Below, piece by piece: positions 15,839 to 25,058 of a stretch of 64,000 nucleotides of DNA (position 1 is its first letter; the number at the start of each line of letters is the position of its first letter). The notes beneath the pieces were generated by a model. That model was not told the DNA's origin. It was given only the letters and a program-made list of their open reading frames with translations, and did no database searches. The position numbers and the translations under genes were made by a program. Origin of the DNA: Pseudodesulfovibrio hydrargyri (lineage in GTDB: Bacteria; Desulfobacterota; Desulfovibrionia; Desulfovibrionales; Desulfovibrionaceae); contig NZ_LKAQ01000001.1 in the NCBI RefSeq assembly GCF_001874525.1, forward strand, positions 868,001 through 932,000, written 5' to 3'.

Positions 15839-18361
15839 CTACTCGCCCGTCAGTTCGTAGCGGGTGGAGGGGCCTTTGCCTCTTTTGGTCAGAAGGCCTC
15901 GTTTGACGAAATCCTGGAGGTCGTAGATGGCGGTACGGGTCGGCAGGTTGCCGCCGACCAGGTCCTGGTATTGCTTGCGGGTCACGGTGCCCTGCCTGCG
16001 AATGACGTCCCAGGCCTCTTTCTGGCGGGGGTTGAGACCGGTATCGGCCTCCGGGGCGGCGGACGGCGCCGGGTGGGGCGCGGGGATGTCCGGGGCCTGG
16101 GGGCGCGGGCTGTCGGTGTTGGCGGATTCGGCGGACAGAGGCTGGGCGGGCCAGGCGTAGAAGTCGCTTTCCAGGCGGATCTCCTCGGGCTGGATGACGT
16201 CGGTTTCGGCCATGACCGCGGCGCGGGTGATGCAGTTGACCAGCTCGCGGACGTTGCCGGGCCAGTCGTGGGACACGAGCTTGGCCAGTGCCCCCTTGCT
16301 CAGGTCCAGGTGCTCGCGCCCGGCCAGGGATTCGGCCTGCTTGAGGTAGTAGACGGACAACAGCGGGATGTTCTCGCGGTTCTCGCGCAGGGCGGGCGTG
16401 TTGATGGAGATGACCTTGAGCCGGTAGTAGAGGTCCTCGCGGAAGACCTTGTCCTCGATAAGCGACGGGATGTCCACGTTGGTGGCCGCCAGGATGCGCA
16501 CGTCCACGGTGACCTCGCGGTCGCTGCCCAGGGGCTTGATCTTGCGTGATGCCAGCGCCCGGAGCAGGGACTGCTGGACCTTGGGCGAGGCGGACTGGAC
16601 CTCGTCCAGGAAGAGGATGCCGCCGTCGGCCTCGACGAACGCGCCTTTGCGGTCCTCCTTGGCCTCGGAAAAGGCCCCCTTGACGTGGCCGAACAGGGCG
16701 TCGAGGAGCAGGTTTTCGTCCAGTGCCCCGCAGTTGATGGAGATGAACGGGCTGTCCGCGCGGCTGGAATGGGCGTGCACGGCCTCGGCCACCAGCTGTT
16801 TGCCGGTGCCGGTCTCGCCCGCGATGAGCACGTCCACGTCCACCTGGGCAGCCTTGAGGATGTTGACCTTGAGGTTGGCTGTGGCCGAGCCCATGCCCAC
16901 GATCTCCGGGATGCGGCTCAACTCGTTCTCGACCAGCAGTTCGCGCTCGCGGTCCAGGGTGGCGCGCTCCCGCCTGTTCACGTTGAGGATGGCCTCGTCC
17001 TTGGCCTGGATCTCGACCACCTGCTGCTTGACCCGGCGGATGATGTTGTTGATGGACTCCTGGAGCACCGTGATGTCGTAGCCGCTGTAGGGCAAATGGA
17101 TTTCCTCCATCTCTTCCAGCGAGTTGAGGGTGTTCATGCGGGCGGCCAGCTCGCGGATGGGCTTGGTCAGGATGCGCCCGAACAGGAAGATGAGGATGGA
17201 GATGACCACGATACCGCCGATGGTCACGAAGAGCATGACGTCCATGTTCTTGTAGCCCGCGATGATCGGCAACTGGCTGCGGTCCACGAAGACCACCCCG
17301 CCGTAGACCGTGGGCGGCCCGGCCGGATCGGCGCGGAACAGGACCGGGGCGTAGCTGAAATAGTGGAAGTCCACGCCGGACTGCTGCGGATGGTTCTCCT
17401 CAACCCGGGCCAGGCCGTTCCCGCCCTTGCCCATGGAGGTTACGGCCTCCCAGTACAGGTCGTACTTCTCGTTGGGCCTGAACGCGGCCGCGTTGCCGGG
17501 CTTGCCCAGGGAACCGTCGAAGCCCTCGCGGGCCAGGTAGGTGGTCAGCTCGTTCCCCTGCTTGTCATAGTCTTCGGACTGGAAAAGCATCCACCCTTCA
17601 TGATTGAGAAAATAACTGAACCGGAGTTCGTCGCTCCGGGGATAGGCCCACAGGGGCGATTTGCGCGAATTGTACCAGGAAAGGATGTTGCGCAGGGTGG
17701 TGGCTTCCACGGACAGGAAGAGCAGCCCCGGAGGTTCGTCGCCGTCGCCGGGACAGGCGGTGTAGAAACGGACCACGTTGGCCGTGGTGTAGCGGTTGGC
17801 GCTGTCCTTGGTGGGCATGGGATAGGAGACCTCAAGCACGTCCGAGGCCGCCACCCGACCCGGCTTGAGGGTCGCCAACCGGTCCAGTTCGGCAAAGGGG
17901 TTGGGCCGCACCCGGTCCAGGGCGGCCGGTGCCACGGCGCGGACCGTGCCGTCCTGGCGGACCAGGACCACGGGCTCCCCGCCCGAGGCCGGGAGGTAGC
18001 AGAGTTCGAGGTACGGCCTTCCGCCCGCCCGCATGAGCCGGGAAAAGGCGTCGCGCAGGCTGTCCGGATCGGCCCGCCCCCCGGCGAAGAAGAGCAGATC
18101 CGTACGGCAGCCGTCCAGGTACTGCTCCATCTCGTGGGCCACGGCCATGGTGTTCTGGCGCACGGTCCGGCTGAGCGCGATGTCGATGAATTCGTCGGAT
18201 ACCCGGTAGGAGGCCCACCCCGTGAACAGGAGAATGCCCACGATGGACGGCATCAGGGCCAGGAGCAGCTTGCCCCGCAGCCCGAGCCGGCGCACCAGGC
18301 CGGGCAGATGCCTGCGCATCCAGTCGGACATCCGGGAACCCGAAGAGGGAAATGACGTCAT
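15839..18361 (-). CDS. Membrane-bound AAA+ regulator with altered GAFTGA loop and non-Fis C-terminus
   Basis: The 840-residue protein has membrane segments at about 33-50 and 376-395 enclosing a large Cache-like sensor region, then HAMP (395-450) and a coiled coil to about 480. A sigma-54-activator type AAA+ domain follows: Walker A GETGTGKQ at 515-522, Walker B ILFLDE at 582-587. The sigma-54 contact loop reads GAFSEA (562-567) instead of GAFTGA. There is no Fis-type HTH; after a Pro/Ala-rich linker the last 65 residues look like a winged helix (RKQYQDLVGGNLPTRTAIYD). The start at 18361 has GGAGGTTGCC. It is divergent from a histidine kinase with a sigma-54 promoter. Whether it can activate sigma-54 is open. 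Confidence 0.85.
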   Translation of the reverse strand: MTSFPSSGSRMSDWMRRHLPGLVRRLGLRGKLLLALMPSIVGILLFTGWASYRVSDEFIDIALSRTVRQNTMAVAHEMEQYLDGCRTDLLFFAGGRADPDSLRDAFSRLMRAGGRPYLELCYLPASGGEPVVLVRQDGTVRAVAPAALDRVRPNPFAELDRLATLKPGRVAASDVLEVSYPMPTKDSANRYTTANVVRFYTACPGDGDEPPGLLFLSVEATTLRNILSWYNSRKSPLWAYPRSDELRFSYFLNHEGWMLFQSEDYDKQGNELTTYLAREGFDGSLGKPGNAAAFRPNEKYDLYWEAVTSMGKGGNGLARVEENHPQQSGVDFHYFSYAPVLFRADPAGPPTVYGGVVFVDRSQLPIIAGYKNMDVMLFVTIGGIVVISILIFLFGRILTKPIRELAARMNTLNSLEEMEEIHLPYSGYDITVLQESINNIIRRVKQQVVEIQAKDEAILNVNRRERATLDRERELLVENELSRIPEIVGMGSATANLKVNILKAAQVDVDVLIAGETGTGKQLVAEAVHAHSSRADSPFISINCGALDENLLLDALFGHVKGAFSEAKEDRKGAFVEADGGILFLDEVQSASPKVQQSLLRALASRKIKPLGSDREVTVDVRILAATNVDIPSLIEDKVFREDLYYRLKVISINTPALRENRENIPLLSVYYLKQAESLAGREHLDLSKGALAKLVSHDWPGNVRELVNCITRAAVMAETDVIQPEEIRLESDFYAWPAQPLSAESANTDSPRPQAPDIPAPHPAPSAAPEADTGLNPRQKEAWDVIRRQGTVTRKQYQDLVGGNLPTRTAIYDLQDFVKRGLLTKRGKGPSTRYELTGE

Positions 18362-18461
18362 GGCAACCTCCAGCACTTGCTTGCGGCGAGCCGAACGGGT
18401 GAACGCCGCCTCATGTGTTTTTGCCGTTATGCCGCTCCCAACCCCTTTGTCAAACCTTTTC

Positions 18462-18477
18462 CGGCACGATGGTTGCT
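18462..18477 (+). promoter_or_regulatory. Sigma-54 promoter (-24/-12)
   Basis: CGGCACGATGGTTGCT matches the YTGGCACG-N4-TTGCW consensus apart from the first base, with GG and GC 12 bases apart. It would start transcription about 100 bases before the kinase at 18590. Confidence 0.75.
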
Positions 18478-18589
18478 AAATACTCCTTGACATTGTCATG
18501 CAATGTTGAAGTTTTGCGCGATTTTTTAACTATTTGGAATAAATATTAATTTTTAAAATATCTTGCAAAAATAATCAGGCAGAAAAACC

Positions 18590-20266
18590 ATGGCCAAGCA
18601 AAAGCACCTTTGCGGGATTCACAGACTGCTCCTCGTCACCATGATCGTCATCCCGGCTATCCCCCTGCTCATCTCGGCAGCCATCGGATTCTATTCCTTT
18701 GCCGGGGCGTCCAGGCGGTTCGCAGTGTCCTCCATCCGCCAGGCCGCCGTGGACCGGACCGCGCTCATCGATGAATTTCTCCACGAGCGGCGCAACGATC
18801 TCGAGTCGTTCCTGGCCCTGCTTCCCGAGGACGCCCTGCGCGGGTCCAGGGCCCAGGCCGAAGTGACGGCCTGGCAGCACTCCGGGGGCCCGGTCTTCCA
18901 GGACATGGGACTCATCGACCCGCTGGGGCGTCACACGGCCTACGTCGGGCCCTTCGGCCTGGCCGACAAGGACTATCGCGACGCGGACTGGTTCAGGGAA
19001 ACCCTGCAGAAGGGCTATTTCATCAGCGACGTGTATCTCGGCTACCGCAAGGTGCCCCACTTCGTCATAGCAGTGACCCGGCGCATCGACGGCCGGGTCT
19101 GGACCCTGCGGGCAACGGTCAACCCGACCATCTTCGGCAACATGGTCAACGCGCCGGGCATCGGCGACACGGGCGAGGCGTACATCCTCAACCGGGAGGG
19201 GCTGTTCCAGACCAACCGACGGTCCGGCGGCGGGCTGCTCGAGCGCGACGGCTACGCCTACCCTTCCCAGGACGAGAACCTGATTTCCTTCACCGGCTCG
19301 GACGGCGGCGAGGACTACCTGTTCGCCTCGGCCCGGCTCAACGACGGCAAGTGGCGGCTCATCGTCCGCCAGAAGGAGGAGGAGGCCTTCCAGGCCGTGT
19401 TCATGGCGGGCTACACGGTCATCTTCGTGTTGCTCTGCGGAGGGGCGCTCATCGTGGTCCTGGCGCTGATCGTCAGCCGCCGCCTGTCCGAGACCCTGCA
19501 CGGCCAGGCCGAGGCGGTCAGCAAGCTGGAAGGCCAGCTGCTCCAGGCCGCCCGCCTGGCCGAACTGGGCGAGATGGCCGCGGGCTTCGCCCACGAGATC
19601 AACAACCCGCTGCAGATCATGAAGACCGATCTGGCCCTCCTGGACCTGACCCTGAAGGACGTGACCGAGGTGTGCGCCAACCGCGAGGCGTGCGACGAAC
19701 TCAAGGAAATCGCGGACCAGTTCCAGATCCAGATCGGGCGGTGCGCGGCCATCACCCGCGAGATACTGCGCTTCGGGCGGCAGGACGCCCCGCACGTGGA
19801 GGACATGGACCTGGCCGAATTCCTGCCCAAGGTCGGGGCCATGGTCCAGAACAAGGCGCAGGTCAACGGCATCGACGTGACCTGCGACGTGTCCCCGGAC
19901 GTGCCGAATGTCCTGGCCGACCCGGGTCAGCTGCAGCAGGTCATGATCAACCTGCTGAACAACGCCATACATGCGGTGGTGGACCGCCACGGGTCAAAGG
20001 GCGGGCGCATCGAGGTGGCCGCACGGGGAGACGACCGGGGCCGGGCCGTGATCACCGTGGCCGACAACGGCTGCGGCATCAATCAGGAGAGTCTGTCCAA
20101 GATATTCATGCCCTTCTTCACCACCAAGGCGCCCGGCCAGGGCACGGGGTTGGGCCTGTCCGTCTGCCACTCGATCATCGACTCCCTGGGCGGGGAGCTG
20201 ACCGTGGACAGCGCCAAGGGCGAAGGCACGACCTTCACCGTTCGTATCCCTGGCAGGGACGCGTAA
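18590..20266 (+). CDS. Histidine kinase with extracytoplasmic dCache sensor
   Basis: The 558-residue kinase has membrane segments at about 13-36 and 272-295 around a double-Cache sensor (YVGPFGLADKDYRDADWF, KVPHFVIAVTRR). A coiled linker leads to the HisKA box FAHEINNP with phospho-accepting His335. The HATPase domain has N-box LLNNAIHAVVD, G1 DNGCGI, F-box FFTTKAPGQGTGLGLSV and G2. No receiver follows immediately. Its sensor and catalytic parts are clearly paralogous to the kinase at 30842, so the two may sense related ligands. The 3' end overlaps the convergent 1031-residue gene by 32 bases. Confidence 0.9.
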   Translation: MAKQKHLCGIHRLLLVTMIVIPAIPLLISAAIGFYSFAGASRRFAVSSIRQAAVDRTALIDEFLHERRNDLESFLALLPEDALRGSRAQAEVTAWQHSGGPVFQDMGLIDPLGRHTAYVGPFGLADKDYRDADWFRETLQKGYFISDVYLGYRKVPHFVIAVTRRIDGRVWTLRATVNPTIFGNMVNAPGIGDTGEAYILNREGLFQTNRRSGGGLLERDGYAYPSQDENLISFTGSDGGEDYLFASARLNDGKWRLIVRQKEEEAFQAVFMAGYTVIFVLLCGGALIVVLALIVSRRLSETLHGQAEAVSKLEGQLLQAARLAELGEMAAGFAHEINNPLQIMKTDLALLDLTLKDVTEVCANREACDELKEIADQFQIQIGRCAAITREILRFGRQDAPHVEDMDLAEFLPKVGAMVQNKAQVNGIDVTCDVSPDVPNVLADPGQLQQVMINLLNNAIHAVVDRHGSKGGRIEVAARGDDRGRAVITVADNGCGINQESLSKIFMPFFTTKAPGQGTGLGLSVCHSIIDSLGGELTVDSAKGEGTTFTVRIPGRDA

Positions 20267-23200
20267 TGCCGTCCTCCCCGGGAGACGGGATCCCATCGGG
20301 GGACGGGACTTCGGCCCCGTTCCCCGCCATCTTCCGCAGGGCCTCGGCGGTCATTCTGCCGATATCGTCCAGGTAGGCCCCGTAGCGCGTCAGATAGAAG
20401 GACAACCCCTTGGCGAAGTTGCGCCCCACCAGCCCGTCCACGAAAAGCATGGACACGGACTGTTCCTCGCGCAGAATCTGCTGCGAGGCCAGAAACACGG
20501 CGACCTCGTCCTCGGACATGGCTTCCAGGGCCTGGCGCAACGCCTCGCGGGCGCGCGGCTTGTAGGCCATGATGTAAAGCAGATCCAGGGCGTTGGCGAT
20601 AACCTCGGGCACGTGGTTGAAGTTCGACTCCCGGGAAAAGGCGATGAACTCGGCGGGCCGGTTGAGCATGCCGAGCATGTCCCGGGTGGGGAAGGCGATC
20701 TCCAGGCGCGAGTATATCTCGAAGACCTGGCGCAGCTTTTCCGAATAGTCCCAGCGGCGCATGGCGATGTTCCGCCTGCGGTCCGCGAACCCCTCGATGA
20801 CCCCGGCCACGCAGTCCGAGGCGAGCTTGGAGATGACCGCCGCCCACAGCTGGAGCACGGCCATGGGGTCGGCCGAACCGGCCAGGACCAGCATGCCTTG
20901 GACCGCCCAGTTGAAGAGCATGGCGATGGGGATGGACAGGACGCTGCGGAAGAAGTTGGCGGCCGCCGCCTCCCGGGGCAACCCCCGGACCACATTGTGG
21001 GTCGAGATGTACACCCCGTTGGTCAGGGCCATGATGGTATAGAGCAGCAGCGGGTTGGTGGCCGTGGTCACGCCGAACCCCTTGTCCAGGACCACGGACT
21101 TGCACAGCCAGTCGAGCAGGGGCACGGAAAAGCCCGTGTAGAGCAGGGATTCCGAGATGCGCTCCCAGTCGATGTAGTCGTTCCAGGCCAGGAACGGCGA
21201 ACGTCTGAGCCCCCCGCCGCCGAGCACGGACTGGATGACGTTGCGCAGGCCGGTGATGGAGAACCAGATGACCCCGCCGAGGTAGGCCAGGACCCACCAG
21301 TCCTTGGTCAGGTAGAAGGTCAGAAAGGCGGGGATGAACCCGGCCAGGACCTTGAGCACGTTCTTGAGCCGGGTGTTCAGATGGCCGGGAGAGGGGCGGC
21401 GCCTGCACGAGTCCTCGGCCTTGAACAGGGACAGCCCGTTGCCCTCCTGCCGCCTGCCTCCCAGGGCGACGAGGTTGCCGCCTGTCTCGGTCACGGCGTA
21501 CTCCTCCACGCGCCACCGGGTGCACATCCGGCAAACCAGCCTACGCAGGCCGGACATTTGCGAGGCCATGTGGATAAGCCCGCTCCATATTCCCCTGGTC
21601 GGCCGGGGCATGACGTATTCGTTGGACCGTATGGCCGTGCACTGCACCGGGATGCGGTCGCCCGGGCGCAGCCGCGCGGCCTCGCGCTGGGCCCGCAGGG
21701 GCAGGGTCTCCAGGACCGCGAAGCCCATGCCGTGGGTCCGGGTGGAGCGCCCCGTGGACCCGGAGCCGATGCTCGTTCCCAGCGGCACCCGCCGGTAGAA
21801 TTCCAGGAGCCTGTCAAACCGCTCCAGCAGTCCTTCCAGGATCTCCAGCCGCTCCTCGCTGTCCGGACCGCCCCGTTGGCGCACGTCGTCCATGCACCCC
21901 CGGATGAGCCGCTTGAGCTTGACCGCGTTTTGTTCGTTGAGGGCCTGCTGCAACTGGCTGAAGGGCATGCGCTGCCGGGTCTGCCCGGGGTCGAGATGCT
22001 TGGTGTTGAAGACCTCCAGGTGGGTGATCCGTCCCTGGCAGTGGAACAGGATCTCCAGGGCGTCCTCCAGATCGAGATCGGCCAGGATCAGTGTCAGATG
22101 GCTGGAGTGGGCGGCCTTGCGCAGCCGGGATGTCAGTTCGGCCGGTGTCAGGGAGAGGAGCGAGGGCATGCCCTGGTCGCGGGGCAAATCCGGGTCCGGG
22201 ATGTCCCGGTTCTCGTCCGGGGAAAGATAGCGGGCCACCAGGGTGTCCACGTCCAGGGCGTCCAGGGACTCCACCTGCATGGCGATGGCCGCCCGGGCGT
22301 CGTAGTCGGCATGGTCGGCACCCTGGCGCAGGGCGGCCACCCGCTCCTCGAAGAGCGGCATGGCCTGGGTATGGATGTAGTTGCCCAGGTGCAGGACGGA
22401 CGGCTGGTCCACGCCCACGGCGGCGACCATTTCATCATAATCCACGGGCGGGAGCATGACCCCGAATTCCTTGCGGATGGACTGACGGTGGTGCTCGTTG
22501 TAGGCCCCGATCACGGCCCGGACGTATTCGCTCCTCGTCTCGCGCACCGCCCGGCCCTGCTCCATGAGTTCGCGCACGGCGTCCACCTTGAACAGGCTCT
22601 CGATGTCGCAGTCGTCCCGAAGCCCGCCGGGGCACCAGACGATCTTGACGAACCGGCCCCGGTGCATGGCCCGGTATTCGATGCCGATGCGCACCTTGAT
22701 GCCGAGGATGGAGGCCGAGGCCAGCAGTTCCCGGGCCACGGGCAGGTCCACGCAGTCGTAGTAGACCACGGTCAGGTAGCGGATACCCTTGATCCAGGCG
22801 TCCATGACCAGGTGGGTGGCGGACTTGCGCCCCTTGCTGTTGGCGTCGTGCACGCGGTCGTCAAAAGCGATCTGGTTCCACTCCTCGGGCATCTCCAGGA
22901 GGTGGTAGCGGCGCATCTGCTGGCGCAGGAAGCCGATCTTTCCGGCCGCGGCCCGGCGGAAATCGTGGGCCAGGGCCAGCTGGCGGCAGCGGTCACCCTT
23001 GGCCCGGACCAGCTCCTTGCCGATCTGGACCAGGACCCGCGCCCGGTTGTTGCGCATGGCCCCCTTGGCCGCGGTCAGGGTCTCGTCGCGCAGGGCGATG
23101 AGGGCCTTGGTCCTCTCCGAGGCCTGGTCCGACTTGAGCGATTCGAGCAGATGCATGATCGCATAGGCGATGCGCAATCCCCTGTCCGCGGCCAGTTCCT

Positions 23201-23330
23201 TGATGCCGTGGGGCTTGAGATACGGCTCGAGCAGGGTTTTGAACTGCGCCCTGTCCACCCCGCGATTCAAAACATCTTCCACTATTTCAAGAAGTTTGTG
23301 ATCATTCTTATCGTAATACAGCGAAGGCAT
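20235..23330 (-). CDS. Large (1031-residue) protein of unknown function with C-terminal membrane part
   Basis: I do not recognise the family. The first ~640 residues look soluble and charged; residues about 655-700 (LKVLAGFIPAFLTFYLTKDW, YLGGVIWFSITGL) and about 760-860 hold several hydrophobic segments; the last 150 are again soluble and helical. Codon use matches neighbouring genes and an antisense frame of 913 residues is a mirror of its strong GC bias. The stop lies inside the kinase gene on the other strand. The ATG at 23330 lacks a clear ribosome site. It is divergent from the receiver/transporter operon. A membrane-associated regulatory or secretion role cannot be told apart here. Confidence 0.8.
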   Translation of the reverse strand: MPSLYYDKNDHKLLEIVEDVLNRGVDRAQFKTLLEPYLKPHGIKELAADRGLRIAYAIMHLLESLKSDQASERTKALIALRDETLTAAKGAMRNNRARVLVQIGKELVRAKGDRCRQLALAHDFRRAAAGKIGFLRQQMRRYHLLEMPEEWNQIAFDDRVHDANSKGRKSATHLVMDAWIKGIRYLTVVYYDCVDLPVARELLASASILGIKVRIGIEYRAMHRGRFVKIVWCPGGLRDDCDIESLFKVDAVRELMEQGRAVRETRSEYVRAVIGAYNEHHRQSIRKEFGVMLPPVDYDEMVAAVGVDQPSVLHLGNYIHTQAMPLFEERVAALRQGADHADYDARAAIAMQVESLDALDVDTLVARYLSPDENRDIPDPDLPRDQGMPSLLSLTPAELTSRLRKAAHSSHLTLILADLDLEDALEILFHCQGRITHLEVFNTKHLDPGQTRQRMPFSQLQQALNEQNAVKLKRLIRGCMDDVRQRGGPDSEERLEILEGLLERFDRLLEFYRRVPLGTSIGSGSTGRSTRTHGMGFAVLETLPLRAQREAARLRPGDRIPVQCTAIRSNEYVMPRPTRGIWSGLIHMASQMSGLRRLVCRMCTRWRVEEYAVTETGGNLVALGGRRQEGNGLSLFKAEDSCRRRPSPGHLNTRLKNVLKVLAGFIPAFLTFYLTKDWWVLAYLGGVIWFSITGLRNVIQSVLGGGGLRRSPFLAWNDYIDWERISESLLYTGFSVPLLDWLCKSVVLDKGFGVTTATNPLLLYTIMALTNGVYISTHNVVRGLPREAAAANFFRSVLSIPIAMLFNWAVQGMLVLAGSADPMAVLQLWAAVISKLASDCVAGVIEGFADRRRNIAMRRWDYSEKLRQVFEIYSRLEIAFPTRDMLGMLNRPAEFIAFSRESNFNHVPEVIANALDLLYIMAYKPRAREALRQALEAMSEDEVAVFLASQQILREEQSVSMLFVDGLVGRNFAKGLSFYLTRYGAYLDDIGRMTAEALRKMAGNGAEVPSPDGIPSPGEDGITRPCQGYER

Positions 23331-23676
23331 GAGACACCTTTCCCCTTGGTCTGAGCGACCTCTTTCTTAACACGAACGTAACACAGCCTAGCAGTATCCA
23401 TGCCTTCCGTCATGTGGGATGTGCGTGCCTGCGCCGAATTTATTCAGCCATCCCTTGGGGCTGTAGGCTTTCGCCCCCTCCCCTGCCTGTCGCGGTCCGC
23501 TTCCTTCCCGGTCCGGATCGGCCCGTTTTTGCGCGCAATACCATCTCGCAAAGCATTCTCGCAATCAATTTTGCAAGAAAATATAAATAAAAATCAAATA
23601 AATATGGTTGGCATGTGAGTTGCTTAGTCGGGGCAGATTTTGCGGAATAACAACCGATCAACCCAACGGTGACATC
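23331..23676. other. Intergenic region between unknown protein and signalling operon
   Basis: The region becomes AT-rich from about 23570 and holds the sigma-54 element at 23609. Nothing else is recognised. Confidence 0.6.
23609..23624 (+). promoter_or_regulatory. Sigma-54 promoter (-24/-12)
   Basis: TGGCATGTGAGTTGCT: GG at 23610-23611 and GC at 23622-23623, exactly 12 apart, one mismatch in the -24 block. Predicted start near 23635, about 40 bases before the receiver gene. Confidence 0.75.
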
Positions 23677-24111
23677 ATGGAACAGATGAAAATCCTGCTC
23701 GTGGACGATGAAGAGCGCCTGCTCAGTACCACGAAGAAGCTCTTCGAGAAGCTCGGCATCGAGACGCGCACGGCCACTTCCGGAGCCGACGCCCTCGACG
23801 TGCTGAAGACCTATGAAGCGCATGTCATCTTTCTCGACATCAAGATGCCCGGAATGGACGGCATGGAGACGCTGCAGCACATCAAGAAGGACTATCCCAT
23901 CAGCGAGGTCATCATCCTTACCGGCCATGCCACCATGGAGACCGCGGTGGAGGGCCTCAAGCTCGGCGCCCTGGACTACCTGATAAAGCCCGTCAGCATG
24001 AAGGACTTTCTCGGCAAGGCCGAGGAAGCATTTGAAAAAGTTACGCTTCAAAAAAAGAAAATACACTCTGCCCGGATGGCCGAGTCCGCCGGTCAGGGTG
24101 AACTGCGCTAG
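23677..24111 (+). CDS. Single-domain response regulator
   Basis: The 144-residue protein is one receiver domain (acidic pair DDE at 10-12, phospho-Asp in FLDIKMPGMDG near 55, Thr in ILTGHATM, Lys in YLIKPVSM) plus a short charged tail with no output domain. It begins at the ATG at 23677, shortly after the sigma-54 promoter. It leads the transporter operon and may serve as a phosphoryl shuttle for the kinases further on. Confidence 0.88.
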   Translation: MEQMKILLVDDEERLLSTTKKLFEKLGIETRTATSGADALDVLKTYEAHVIFLDIKMPGMDGMETLQHIKKDYPISEVIILTGHATMETAVEGLKLGALDYLIKPVSMKDFLGKAEEAFEKVTLQKKKIHSARMAESAGQGELR

Positions 24112-24131
24112 CTAACTTCAAGGAGGTTGTA

Positions 24132-25031
24132 ATGGTTAAAATCAAGGTCCTCATGGTCGACGATGAGGAGCGCTTCCGCACCACCACTGCGAAGATACTG
24201 GCCCGCAAAGGATTCGACACGATCCTGGCGGCCAGTGGGGAAGAGGCGTTGGAAAAACTGGCCGAAAAGCCGGACGTCGTCATTCTGGACGTCAAGATGG
24301 GCGGCCTGGACGGGCACGAAACGCTCAAATTGATCAAGGACAAGCTGCCGGAGCTCCCGGTAATCATGCTCACCGGCCACGGCGACATGCCCGGGGCCAA
24401 GAAGGCGCTCGACACGGGTGCGTTCGACTACCTGGCCAAACCGTGCGACGTGGATCTGCTGAGCACCAAGATCCAGGACGCCTTCGAGTACGCCACCAAG
24501 GCGCCCTACGTCGAAAAGCTGGCCAAGGGGATCATGATCCCCCTGGACGAATACACGCAAATTCCCCTGAACAGCACCGTCCGGGACGCCATCACGGCCC
24601 TCGAGGAGTCCATGCGCCATCTCCTGGCCACGGACAGGCTCATGGACACCGGCCACCGCTCGGTGGTGGTCACCAATCCCGACGGCAGCGTGGCCGGACT
24701 GCTCAGCCCCCTGGACCTGGTGGACGCCATCAGACCCGGCTACCTGTCCGCGCCCAAACCGTCCATGGCGGACAGCCTGCAGTATTCGACCATGTTCTGG
24801 CAGGGGCTGTTCTCCTCGCGGGTCAGGGAAATCATGGGCAATCCCGTTCGCGACATCATGTCCGACACCGTCCCGGTCATCAATGCCGACGCCAACCTCA
24901 TGGACGTGGCCAACACGATGATCACGCTTCCTGCGCGGCGCATGCTCGTCCGGGAGGGGAACGCGGACATCGGCATCGTCCGCGAACAGGAACTCTTCTA
25001 CGAAATCGCCAAGATCATTTCGTCCAGCTAA
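24132..25031 (+). CDS. Response regulator fused to a CBS-domain pair
   Basis: The 299-residue protein has a receiver at 1-125 (DDEER at 10-14, phospho-Asp in ILDVKMGGLDG near 54, Lys in YLAKPCDV near 104). A CBS pair follows at about 145-295: the first repeat includes TVRDAITALEES...HRSVVVTNPDGSVAGLLSPLDLV, the second VRDIMSDTVPVINADANLMDV. CBS pairs bind adenine nucleotides in many proteins. No DNA-binding region is seen. A GGAGG site precedes the start. It sits directly before the SLC13 transporter, so phosphorylation and nucleotide level may jointly affect transport or signalling. Confidence 0.88.
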   Translation: MVKIKVLMVDDEERFRTTTAKILARKGFDTILAASGEEALEKLAEKPDVVILDVKMGGLDGHETLKLIKDKLPELPVIMLTGHGDMPGAKKALDTGAFDYLAKPCDVDLLSTKIQDAFEYATKAPYVEKLAKGIMIPLDEYTQIPLNSTVRDAITALEESMRHLLATDRLMDTGHRSVVVTNPDGSVAGLLSPLDLVDAIRPGYLSAPKPSMADSLQYSTMFWQGLFSSRVREIMGNPVRDIMSDTVPVINADANLMDVANTMITLPARRMLVREGNADIGIVREQELFYEIAKIISSS

Positions 25032-25058
25032 CCCGAAGCCCGATTGCGAGGTTACAAC

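Noticed and set aside
20613..23354. 913-codon plus-strand frame opposite the 1031-residue gene
   Set aside because: Composition (His, Gln, Gly, Val) is typical of an antisense shadow; the minus-strand protein has balanced composition and membrane segments.
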